DNA of 64,000 nucleotides, from NCBI RefSeq assembly GCF_964199755.1, contig NC_133914.1, forward strand, positions 1-64,000, in the 5' to 3' direction. A program made the position numbers and the translations under genes. Source of the DNA: Larus michahellis. Its lineage: Eukaryota; Chordata; Aves; Charadriiformes; Laridae. The notes beneath the pieces were generated by a model. That model ran no database searches, was not told where the DNA came from, and saw nothing but the letters and a program-made list of their open reading frames with translations. Every line of letters starts with the position of its first letter. Position 1 is the stretch's first letter. Shown piece by piece: positions 34,500-45,130 of this stretch.

Positions 34500-36839
34500 C
34501 CCTACCGGAAAATGCTTCGCAGGCTGGTGCGGCGGTGCCACGTGGGCGCCGGTGGCGCTGAGGCTGACGGCCGCCGCAAAGCCCGCAGCCCCATGGGCTG
34601 TGGGGCCACGCGAGCGGCTGCCAAAGAGCTTTCCAACGAGGCACGGCTTTCCCTCCTGGCTCTTCGGGCGTGGGAGCTGTGGCCAGAGCCGCGGCCCTAC
34701 CGCAAAATGCTTCGGGGGCTGGCGCGGCGGCGCCAGGTGGGCGCCGGTGGCGCAGAGGCTGACGGCCGCCGCAAAGCCCGCAGCCCCACGGGCTGTGGGG
34801 CCACGCGAGCGGCTGCCAAAGAGCTTTCCAACGAGGCACGGCTTTCCCTCCTGGCTCTTCGGGCGTGGGAGCTGTCGCCAGAGCCGCGGCCCTACCGGAA
34901 AATGCTTCGCAGGCTGGGGCGGCGGCGCCAGGTGGGCGCCGGTGGCGCCGAGGCTGACGGCCGCCGGAAAGCCCGCAGCCCCACGGGCTGTGGGACCACG
35001 CGAGCGCCTGCCAAAGAGCTTTCCAATGAGGCACGGCTTTCCCTCCTGGCTCTTTGGGCGTGGGAGCTGTGGCCAGAGCCGCGGCCCTACCGGAAAATGC
35101 TTCGCAGGCTGGCGCAGCGGCGCCAGGTGGGCGCCGGTGGCGCCGAGGCTGACGGCTGACAGAAAGCCCGCAGCCCCACGGGCTGTGGGGCCACGCGAGC
35201 GGCTGCCAAAGAGCTTTCCAACGAGGCACGGCTTTCCCTCCTGGCTCTTTGGGCATGGGAGCTGTGGCCAGAGCCGCGGCCCTACCGGAAAATGCTTCGC
35301 AGGCTGGCGCGGCGGAGCCAGGTGGGCGCCGGTGGCGCTGAGGCTGACGGCCGCCGCAAAGCCCGCAGCCCCACGGGCTGTGGGGCCACGCGAGCGGCTG
35401 CCAAAGAGATTTCCAACGAGGCACGGCTTTCCCTCCTGGCTCTTTGGGCGTGGGAGCTGTGGCCAGAGCCGCGGCCCTACCGGAAAATGCTTCGCAGGCT
35501 GGCGCAGCGGCGCCAGGTGGGCGCCGGTGGCGCCGAGGCTGACGGCTGACAGAAAGCCCGCAGCCCCACGGGCTGTGGGGCCACGTGAGTGGCTGCCAAA
35601 GAGATTTCCAACGAGGCACGGCTTTCCCTCCTGGCTCTTTGGGCGTGGGAGCTGTCGCCAGAGCCGCGGCCCTACCGGAAAATGCTTTGCAGGCTGGCGC
35701 GGCGGTGCCAGGTGGGCGCCGGTGGCGCTGAGGCTGACGGCCGCCGCAAAGCCCGCAGCCCCACGGGCTGTGGGACCACGCGAGCGCCTGCCAAAGAGCT
35801 TTCCAATGAGGCACGGCTTTCCCTCCTGGCTCTTTGGGCGTGGGAGCTGTGGCCAGAGCCGCGGCCCTACCGGAAAATGCTTCGCAGGCTGGCGCAGCGG
35901 CGCCAGGTGGGCGCCGGTGGCGCTGAGGCTGACGGCCGCCGCAAAGCCCGCAGCCCCACGGGCTGTGGGGCCACGTGAGTGGCTGCCAAAGAGCTTTCCA
36001 ATGAGGCACGGCTTTCCCTCCTGGCTCTTTGGGCGTGGGAGCTGTCGCCAGAGCCGCGGCCCTACCGGAAAATGCTTTGCAGGCTGGCGCGGCGGTGCCA
36101 GCTGGGCGCCGGTGGCGCTGAGGCTGACGGCCGCCGCAAAGCCCGCAGCCCCACGGGCTGTGGGGCCACGCGAGCGGCTGCCAAAGAGATTTCCAACGAG
36201 GCACGGCTTTCCCTCCTGGCTCTTCGAGCATGGGAGCTGTGGCCAGAGCCGCGGCCCTACCGGAAAATGCTTCGCAGGCTGGCGCGGCGGCGCCACGTGC
36301 GCGCCGGTGGCGCTGAGGCTGACGGCCGCCAGAAAGACCGCAGCCCCACGGGGTGTGGGGCCACGCGAGCGGCTGCCAAAGAGCTTTCCAATGAGGCACG
36401 GCTTTCCCTCCTGGCTCTTCGGGCGTGGGAGCTGTGGCCAGAGCCGCGGCCCTACCGCAAAATGCTTCGCAGGCTGGCGCGGCGGCGCCAGGTGAGCGCC
36501 GGTGGCGCAGAGGCTGACGGCAGCCGGAAAGCCCGCAGCCCCACGGTCTTTGGGGCCACGCGAGCGGCTGCCAAAGAGCTTTCCAACGAGGCACGGCTTT
36601 CCCTCCTGGCTCTTTGGGCGTGGGAGCTGTCGCCAGAGCCGCGGCCCTACCGGAAAATGCTTCGCAGGCTGGCGCGGCAGCGCCAGGTGGGCGCCTATGG
36701 CGCCGAGGCTGACGGCCACCGCAAAGCCCGCAGCCCCACGGGGTGTGGGGCCACGTGAGCGGCTGCCAAAGAGCTTTCCAACGAGGCACGGCTTTCCCTG
36801 CTGGCTCTTCGGGCGTGGGAGCTGTGGCCAGAGCCGCGG
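34500..36839. repeat. 12-monomer higher-order repeat, copy 2
   Basis: Second copy of 32160-34499. Divergence from a third register begins immediately after 36840, so only two copies are present. The sole differences noticed include GGGGCGGCGG versus GGTGCGGCGG near 34917/32577 and the CTTTGCA at 34435. Confidence 0.93.
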
Positions 36840-39837
36840 CCCTACCGGAAAATGCTTCGCCGGCTGGCGCGGCGGCGCCACGTGGGCGCCTGTCGCGCTG
36901 AGGCTGACGGCCGCCGGAAAGCCCGCAGCCCCACGGGCTGTGGGGCCACGCGAGCGGCTGCCAAAGAGCTTTCCAACGAGGCACGGCTTTCCCTCCTGGC
37001 TCTTCGGGCGTGGGAGCTGTGGCCAGAGCCGCGGCCCTACCGGAAAATGCTTCGCCGGCTGGCGCGGCGGCGCCACGTGGGCGCCTGTCGCGCTGAGGCT
37101 GACGGCCGCCGGAAAGCCCGCAGCCCCACGGGCTGTGGGGCCACGCGAGCGGCTGCCAAAGAGCTTTCCAACGAGGCACGGCTTTCCCTCCTGGCTCTTC
37201 GGGCGTGGGAGCTGTGGCCAGAGCCGCGGCCCTACCGGAAAATGCTTCGCAGGCTGGCGCGGCGGCGCCACGTGCGCGCCGGTGGCGCTGAGGCTGACGG
37301 CCGCCAGAAAGACCGCAGACCCACGGGCTGTGGGGCCACGCGAGCGGCTGCCAAAGAGCTTTCCAACGAGGCACGGCTTTCCCTCCTGGCTCTTCGGGCG
37401 TGGGAGCTGTCGCCAGAGCCGCGGCCCTACCGCAAAATGCTTCGCAGGCTGGCGCGGCAGCGCCACGTGGGCGCCGGTGGCGCAGAGGCTGACGGCCGCC
37501 GCAAAGCCCGCAGCCCCACGGTCTTTGGGGCCACGTGAGCGGCTGCCAAAGAGCTTTCCAACGAGGCACAGCTTTCCCTCCTGGCTCTTCGGGGCGTGGG
37601 AGCTGTGGCCAGAGCCGCGGCCCTACCGGAAAATGCTTCGCAGGCTGGCGCGGCAGCGCCAGGTGGGCGCCTATGGCGCCGAGGCTGACGGCCGCTGGAA
37701 AGCCCGCAGCCCCACGGGCTGTGGGGCCACGCGAGCGGCTGCCAAAGAGCTTTCCAACGAGGCACGGCTTTCCCTCCTGGCTCTTCGGGCGTGGGAGCTG
37801 TCGCCAGAGCCGCGGCCCTACCGGAAAATGCTTCGCAGGCTGGCGCGGCAGCGCCAGGTGGGCGCCGGTGGCGCCGAGGCTGACGGCCGCCGCAAAGCCC
37901 GCAGCCCCACGGGCTGTGGGGCCACGCGAGCGGCTGCCAAAGAGCTTTCCAACGAGGCACGGCTTTCCCTCCTGGCTCTTCGGGCGTGGGAGCTGTGGCC
38001 AGAGCCGCGGCCCTACCGCAAAATGCTTCGCAGGCTGGCGCGGCGGCGCCACGTGGGTGCCGGTGGCGCCGAGGCTGACGGCCGCCGCAAAGCCCTCAGC
38101 CCCACGGGCTGTGGGGCCACGTGAGCGGCTGCCAAAGAGCTTTCCAACGAGGCACGGCTTTCCCTCCTGGCTCTTCGGGCGTGGGAGCTGTCGCCAGAGC
38201 CGCGGCCCTACCGGAAAATGCTTGGCAGGCTGCGGCGGCGGCGCCACGTGGGCGCCGGTGGCGCCGAGGCTGACGGCCGCCGCAAAGCCCGCAGCCCCAC
38301 GGGCTGTGGGGCCACGCGAGCGGCTGCCAAAGAGCTTTCCAACGAGGCACGGCTTTCCCTCCTGGCTCTTCGGGCGTGGGAGCTGTCGCCAGAGCCGCGG
38401 CCCTACCGGAAAATGCTTCGCAGGCTGGCACGGCAGCGCCAGATGTGCGCCGGTGGCGCAGAGGCTGACGGCCGCCAGAAAGCCCGCAGCCCCACGGGCT
38501 GTGGGGCCACGTGAGCGGCTGCCAAAGAGCTTTCCAACGAGGCACGGCTTTCCCTGCTGGCTCTTCAGGCGTGGGAGCTGTGGCCAGAGCCGCGGCCCTA
38601 CCAGAAAATGCTTCGCAGGCTGGCGCAGCGGCGCCAGGTGTTCGCCGGTGGGGCCGAGGCTGACGGCCGCCGCAAAGCCCGCAGCCCCACGGGCTGTGGG
38701 GCCATGCGAGCGGCTGCCAAAGAGCTTTCCAACGAGGCACGGCTTTCCCTCCTGGCTCTTCGGGCGTGGGAGCTGTGGCCAGAGCCGCGGCCCTACCGGA
38801 AAATGCTTCACAGGCTGGCGCGGCGGCGCCTGGTGGGCGCCGGTGGCGCCGAGGCTGACGGCCGCCGCAAAGCCCGCAGCCCCACGGGCTGTGGGGCCAC
38901 GCGAGCGGCTGCCAAAGAGCTTTCCAACGAGGCACGGCTTTCCCTCCTGGCTCTTCGGGCGTGGGAGCTGTGGCCAGAGACGCGGCCCTACCACAAAATG
39001 CTTCGCAGGCTGGCGCGGCGGCACCACGTGGGCGCCAGTGGTGCCGAGGCTGACGGCCACCGGAAAGCCCGCAGCCCCACGGGCTGTGGGGCCACGCGAG
39101 CGGCTGCCAAAGAGCTTTCCAACGAGGCACGGCTTTCCCTCCTGGCTCTTCGGGCGTGGGAGCTGTGGCCAGAGCCGCGGCCCTACCGGAAAATGCTTCG
39201 CAGGCTGGCGCGGCGGAGCCAGGTGGGCGCCTGTGGCGCTGAGGCTGACGGCCGCCGCAAAGCCCGCAGCCCCACGGGCTGTGGGGCCACGCGAGCGGCT
39301 GCCAAAGAGCTTTCCAACGAGGCACAGCTTTCCCTCCTGGCTCTTCGGGCGTGGGAGCTGTCGCCAGAGCCGCGGCCCTACCGGAAAATGCTTCGCAGGC
39401 TGGCGCGGCGGCGCCAGGTGGGCGCCGGTGGCGCCGAGGCTGACGGCCGCCGCAAAGCCCTCAGCCCCACGGGCTGTGGGGCCACGTGAGCGGCTGCCAA
39501 AGAGCTTTCCAACGAGGCACGGCTTTCCCTCCTGGCTCTTTGGGCGTGGGAGCTGTGGCCAGAGCCGCGGCCCTACCGGAAAATGCTTCGCAGGCTGGCA
39601 CAGCGGCGCCAGGTGGGCGCCGGTGGCACCGAGGCTGAGGGCCGCCGGAAAGCCCGCAGCCCCACGGGCTGTGGGGCCACGCGAGCGGCTGCCAAAGAGC
39701 TTTCCAACGAGGCACGGCTTTCCCTCCTGGCTCTTCGGGCGTGGGAACTGTCGCCAGAGCTGCGGCCCTACCCGAAAATGGTTCGGAGGCTGGTGTGACG
39801 GCGCCACTTCGGCGCCGGTGGCGCTGAGGCTGACGGC

Positions 39838-40332
39838 CGGAAGGCTGGGGAAACTGCTGGGGCTCTGTTTTATCGTCGTATATGGGGGAGTGACCTTGCC
39901 ATTCTCTGGCAAGGTCCTCAGTGCTTCGCGCGCCAACTCTGCAGACTGTTGTAAGATAGTGACATCTAGCCGTGTTTGTAGCTGAGCATCAGTGAAAGGA
40001 CCTGTTCCTGATAACATCTCCATAGTCGCCAACCGTAACGGATCCCCCTCTGCTCTACTCAAATTTGCTACAACCACACGTTGTACACCATCCTCCCACC
40101 TTGATCTCCACATTAGTTCTTGCATTGGTGTGAGGATAAGGGACATCAGTGTCCGGCTATCAAAAGGAGTCATAATATTAGTAGTGAAAATATTGTTAAG
40201 AAACAACTGAGTGTAGGGAGAATTAAGACCAAAGTCATGCACCGATTTTCTCGCTTCCTTTACGATCGGCCAAGGAAGACCCTCCCACCTACTGGGATTC
40301 TTTCGACCTCCCGTAGTTCCCCCCAGTATCAC
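39838..40332 (-). pseudogene. Endogenous retrovirus gag, capsid part, truncated
   Basis: The minus frame from 40332 encodes a retroviral capsid-like (Gag p24) segment. It has an N-terminal tryptophan-rich stretch, helices ending in an RSRWED-type motif, and a run typed by DAQLQ and QQSAELA that fits class II (beta-like) avian endogenous elements. It stops being retroviral right at the start of the major homology region (IKQ-P), where it passes in frame into the satellite. The C-terminal capsid, nucleocapsid, protease and polymerase are absent. It is a relic; expression is unknown. Confidence 0.85.
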
Positions 40333-40344
40333 CGGAAATGCTGT

Positions 40345-40583
40345 TCATAACATTACACCCTCTATCAAGGCATTTTGAATAATTCCTTTCCAATGCAATC
40401 GCGGATCTGGCAGCTCCCCTGAGCCCGTGGTCACACCCCCCAACTCTCCTCCCGCGTTCCCGTTACCGGCACCCCAATGCCCTCGTGTATTCGGCAGCTC
40501 CCCTGAGCCCGCAGTTGCACCCCCCAACTCCCCTCCCACGCTCCCATTACCGCCACCCCAAGCCCCCCCGCTTTCACCCCTCA
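40345..40583 (-). pseudogene. Endogenous retrovirus gag, proline/glycine-rich linker with frame breaks
   Basis: Lies between the matrix-side and capsid-side gag frames. It holds two imperfect copies of an about 81-bp unit with GAGTTGGGGGGTG and GGCTCAGGGGAGCTGCC. It is separated from the upstream gag frame by a stop near 40583 and from the capsid frame by a stop near 40345, so gag is interrupted at least twice here. Confidence 0.7.
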
Positions 40584-41340
40584 GTCACCTCTCCATATTT
40601 CGTATCGCTTGCTCCTCCTCTAGTTTCCATCGATTCTGCCGTTCTCTCTCTAGCTGTTCCAATTTCTGTTGCAGCGTTTTTGCCTCCACGCATGCACCTT
40701 GCAGCAGTTCTTGTTCAGCAGGAGAGAGGGGTGACGGTGGAAGCGGCGAGTACAATGATGGATCAAAAGGTTGTCTGGGGCGCACATCAACACGCTGCCG
40801 TGGAGACTTAGGTGGACCTTTGTAAAGCCCAGTTCTAGGATTGTACCATTCTGGTGGAGGTGCCGTTGGTCTCACTTCCAAGGGTGGTGGTAGTGGCCTG
40901 GGAACGTCCTCCTCCATCGGTTCTTCTTTCTCTGGAACTTCCTCAGGTGGAGCAGAGGGGATCGGCAGGGGATCTTCCCAAACCTTCGGACCTGGTCTGT
41001 TCGATCCTCCCCCCGTGGGTTGTAATGCTGCAAAAGCCCCGGCCGTCGCAGCTCGCTCTGCTTCTATATCTTGTAAGGTCGAATACACCAACTGCCACGT
41101 TGTTGCTAACGGTGATGCCTCTTTATCTCCGTTGCTTATCACTTCCCACAGTTTTTCCCCAACAGCCTCCTATATTTCTGGTCTAAAAGCTGTCTGGGGC
41201 TCTGGTGCAAATCCGCTCTCTCTGCACCAGGTTAACAGCCTTCTGAGCATACGCTCATCATATTTCACCCCTCTTTTAGAGAGGATATGCAGGAGAAGTT
41301 TTAACATAACCCCTTTTTCTTTTGTTACTTGCTGCCCCAT
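40584..41340 (-). pseudogene. Endogenous retrovirus gag, matrix region and late domain
   Basis: The minus strand starts with ATG at 41338-41340, followed by a glycine (a possible N-myristoylation start), and a basic, leucine-rich matrix-like segment. An in-frame TAG lies at 41170-41172. The frame then continues through a proline-rich region with PSAPP (late-domain type), a PPEWY motif and a coiled-coil-like glutamate/arginine stretch, ending at a stop near 40583. This is the 5' half of gag of the same relic as the capsid piece downstream. The broken frames indicate an inactive copy. Confidence 0.82.
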
Positions 41341-41520
41341 CTCCTGCCCCAGCTGCTCACCTCTCTCTGGGTGTCCGTGGCCACGTTGTCTGTTTCCTCT
41401 ATTCCGGATTGCCGCCCAATCCGCCCGGTCTCAGTCCAGCTGAGCCATCCTCCAGCCGGTGGATCTCCTTCTGGGTCTTCCGCCCCTCGAAGACTACAAG
41501 GCTACAAGGCTCAGTGCCCA
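41341..41520 (-). other. Probable retroviral leader
   Basis: Immediately upstream of the gag ATG on the minus strand. I found no primer-binding site or packaging signal with confidence. Confidence 0.35.
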
Positions 41521-42200
41521 AAGGCAGCAGGACAGAGGGACAAAAGGGAAGAAAAAAGAAAAAAAAACACAAGAGAGAGAAATAAAGGAGACAGACGGGG
41601 ACCAGGGGAGAGAGGTGGAAGTAACCAGCAGGATAAGACGAGACAACACACAGGAGCAGGGGAAAAGAAATATGATCAAGAAATACAAAATAGAAACAGG
41701 GACCCTGGCAGAAGTACACATTGAAAGAAAATTTTGAGAAGCAACAGGGTACAAGAAACATAAGCAAGAAAGTGACAGGCAGATGCAGAAAAAAAATGAA
41801 AAAAGTTACAGTGTGCTGAAAATAGAGGGGAGAATTGGGAATTATAGGCAGGGAGATGTCTAGGAGGAGATATAGACACTAAATTTTGAAAGGCATAGGA
41901 TATGAGAATCCTAACAGAGACTTAAAAGTTAGGTATGCAGAAGTGCATAGAAAGAGATCGAGTAAGAGAATTATGAAAAGCGACAGGCTACAAGAACATG
42001 GGAAAGAAATTAAAATTAATTCGGGGAGACAGAGAGAGGGAAAAGTAGCAAGAAAATTTTAAAACGAACTGGGTTCAACAAACCTAACCAAGAATTTAAA
42101 AGAAAGGGATGGAAAGAGAGAAATAAAGTTTCAAAAGAGATTGGGTAAGAGAAACATAGTCAAGCATTAAAACACAAGGACACAAAGCTTAATAGAAGTA
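41520..42200. other. Purine-rich non-coding tract (plus strand)
   Basis: Long A/G-rich plus strand with loosely repeated AGAGAAA/AACATAAGCAAG words. It lies between the gag leader and an LTR. Nothing coding is seen. It may be decayed leader sequence or a simple-repeat expansion. Confidence 0.5.
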
Positions 42201-42205
42201 ATCTG

Positions 42206-42800
42206 TGGTGGATTGACCTTGGCTGGCCCCTGGGTACCCACCCAGCCTCTCCATCATTGCCCTTCCTCAACGAGACAAGGGGAGAAGTTAAAATAAAAAA
42301 GCTTGTAGGTTGAGACAAGGACAAAGAGATTGCTCATAGTCACAAGAACAACAGACTCAACTTGGGGAAATTCACTTATTGTCAATCAAATAACAAGAAA
42401 TAAGAACGAATTTAAAAAAAAAAAAAACCTTCCCACCACCTCTCTCTTTTTCTGGGATCATCTTCACTCATGACTTCTCTACATCGTACCCCCGGACAAT
42501 GGAGGTGTCAGGGAGTCGGGATTGTGGTCAGTTCATCTCGCATTGTCTCTGCTGCTGCTTCCTCCTCACACTCTTTTTCCACTCCAACAGCAGGGCCGAC
42601 ACGTGTTGCAGGGACTCTCTGCTCCACTCCTGGCCAGTGTTGCTGATGGGCTCAGCTTTGACCAGCAGCAGGTCCCCCTCTGAGCTGGCTGTGCCCAACA
42701 TGAGGGGAGCTTCTGGTGTCTTCTCACAGAACCCACCCCTGCAGCCCCTGCCCCCCACAACTCAGCCAACAAAACCTTGTCACTTAAACCCAATGCAATA
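42206..42800 (-). mobile_element. LTR of an ERVL-like avian element
   Basis: On the minus strand the element ends CCAAGGTCAATCCACCACA at 42206. It contains GACAATAAG followed by TTTCCCCAAG, and upstream GTTTTGTTGGCTGAGTTG and GCTGCTGGTCAAAGCTGAGC. These words and their order match common songbird ERVL-type LTRs as I recall them. It may be independent of the class II gag next to it, since the two classes differ. The start near 42800 is approximate. Confidence 0.7.
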
Positions 42801-43009
42801 GCAATCTACTACAGGGCAGAGAAGGGGTGGGGGGGTGGGGGGGAAAAACAGGGAAAGGGAGCCACAGGGGAAAGAAAACAGCTATGGGCTATGGATCAGA
42901 CAGGAGGAAGCAACAGGGAGCGAGACAGAGAGAGAACTATGAAGGCAAAAATTGGCTATGGGACAGATCTTTTAATACGATAACATCCTTTATATAATAT
43001 AGTAGATAC

Positions 43010-45130
43010 AGGTTTTTGTTTTTAACTCCTTTTTATATACATACACTCATATTTTTCAATATGTATAAAAATGAGAAATTGTTCTTTATTTCAATGCCTC
43101 ATACCCATATATACAGCTTTTATTTTATTTTTTTAAACACACATTCCCCACATGAATTTTCAGGCATTTTTGGGGCTGTGAACTGCATCTTTTAGGGGGA
43201 ACCCCATGGACACGCACACACCCTCAAAAAGGTCTTGTTTTGCCTTAGAAATACCATCTGGAGTACAATTACAGTCTGACAAAAAAAAAAAAACACACAA
43301 CATACAAATATTACACCCCACACAAAGCAGCCTTAGCATCTTCGTGATGCAGTTTGCTTCACTACTGCTGAACAGCCCCTCCCACATAGCTCTGCTCATC
43401 CCAAAACAACCCCATTAATTAAAGAGCTGCCCACACAACCTGCTGATGGCTACTTGATGGGAGCTGACTGTACCACCTTTGCCTCAACAGCCTAGGTAGA
43501 TCAACAAACTAACCATAGACTCCTATTGATGTTCCACCTACCCCAGAGTTTACATGACCGGGCAGAGCAGCTCCGAGCCAAACACACACAAGCACAGACC
43601 GACATTACACAGAACACTACAAACAATGCACCTCACAAATGAGGGAAAACTCTCAGCAAGAAGGATGACACCAACATAAGTGACTGTCAGGCAAGAAGAC
43701 CTGCAAGACCACAATGGTGACACAAGAAGGCTCTAGGGAAACCCCAATAAATGAGTACAATGTAATGGTCCAGGAAAACAAGTGACTCAAACTGAGATGT
43801 ACGTGCAGGAAGCCTGGCTTCAAGACCTAAGAACTTAAGGATGCAGGGAAGAAGTCCCAGTCACTGAAAATGGATGGCTAGAGAACAGAGCTGCTCACGC
43901 AGCCAGGAACAATGCTGCAGTTGAGGACCACCCAGAAACTTCCCAGATGCAAGGCCGATCCACTGTTTAAGCTTATAATGCAAGAAAAGTGGGGCCTGAC
44001 TGGGGCAGTGCCAGTGAGTACTGGCATTCAAGACTCTTGGGATGGTGTCTGAAGTACAGGCTGTGCTCCTCAAGTGTAAAGAGAGCATCGAGACCCAAGG
44101 AAGGTTTAGGACACAGAAGACAGACCACACAAACAACACAACAGATGCAGGCTGGAACCGCCCTGCCTGGCTTATGCTAGCATTGTGCTGAAGACTAATC
44201 CGCTCCCTTTACCTGCCCAAAGGGGATGGCTCCAGGACAGCCCTCTGCCCTTCTCTAACTTTAAGATGCCTCCCTGCAAATCACAAACTTTTCCCCTTCC
44301 AGCCCCTCCCCAGCCCTGGCCACTAAACTTAGCTTTCAGAGGGCTGGAGGTCTTAAATCCAATGTCGACAGAAAAAAAAAAAAAAAAACCACAGCACATC
44401 AACTATCTGGGACATTCCTATAGTCACCAGGTTCATCATCTACAATTAAAGAAAACCAAACAGTGACAGCAGGAAGTTTCAGAGAGGCCATCGCCAACCT
44501 CTTCCACAATTTCCCCTTCCTCAAAAGCACAATGGGATTCCACTCACCTGCTCCTTCCAGAGTCAAATGCTGTGGCCATCATTGCTTGAGATACCAAGAA
44601 ACAAAATTTCTGTTGCACATGTGAGAAATCACCAGCCACAAGCTCCTCCTCACTGCTGCCTCGGCTCACCTCTAATGCTCATCCACTTCCAAAGATGGCT
44701 CACAGGGCACCTGCAAAACCAGAAGATAAATAATTAACCAGGTTGCCGTATAATACTTCACTATTAAGACACCAATGTGGCCCACAACCGCCTCACCTTC
44801 TCAGCATGCGGCTTAGTCCCTCTGAGCCTGCGTCCTGCACCTGAAAAAAAAAAAAGCCAACCAAAAGACATATGCTGACATACTGCCCGACACCTCAGCC
44901 TGCCTACAGCCATTCCTGTCTCCTGCTCATTTACCCTGGCCTCTCGCCCACCTGCCCTCCATGGTTTTGGGCTGCTGCTTTGAGGCTTACAGACTACCTG
45001 TAAAACAGACACAAAGGACACTAAAAGCTTCACCCACAATATAACATCTGAGAAGAATTGCTGCTTCAGCCCACTATTCATTGACCACCTTGCCCAAGAG
45101 TCACATCCGGTGCCAATATCCTGCTTTACT
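43010..45130 (-). pseudogene. ELOA-like block B1
   Basis: AT-richer sister of block A. On the minus strand: polyadenylation signal complement TTTATT at 43085-43090 and a last-exon-like element (43245-43285) reading AATTGTACTCCAGATGG after a poly-T/CAG acceptor. The YDGPST-like exon is at about 43430-43560 and the RQAK-like exon at about 43650-43705. The tryptophan exon at about 43800-43950 encodes SWLREQL in one frame, comparable to ELOA ESWREMYL. The VPYSVLEP-exon-like module is at about 44000-44110 and the glutamate/lysine exon ends in a GTAAAG donor near 44210. Frames are broken and many CpGs of block A appear as TG/CA here. Confidence 0.5.

Larger units (their letters stand above)
28082..39837. 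repeat. 195-bp CpG-rich satellite, about 60 monomers
   Basis: Monomer spacing is 195 bp (ATGCTTCG at 28097 and 28292; same register to about 39.8 kb). The consensus includes GAAAATGCTTCGCAGGCTGG, a CAGGTG/CACGTG site, GAGGCTGACGGCCGCC and CCACGGGCTGTGGGGCCACG. Since 195 is divisible by 3 and the unit is nearly stop-free in several frames, frames of hundreds to thousands of codons are open on both strands. Mutations are mainly single substitutions. One monomer near 30462 carries a 20-bp deletion. No homology to a known protein was recognised, so I treat the array as satellite and not as a gene. Confidence 0.96.

Noticed and set aside
29361-37466. Minus-strand frame of 2701 codons as a gene
   Set aside because: It has no start context, promoter or splice signal of its own and overlaps equally long frames on the other strand. 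It is kept only as part of the satellite discussion.
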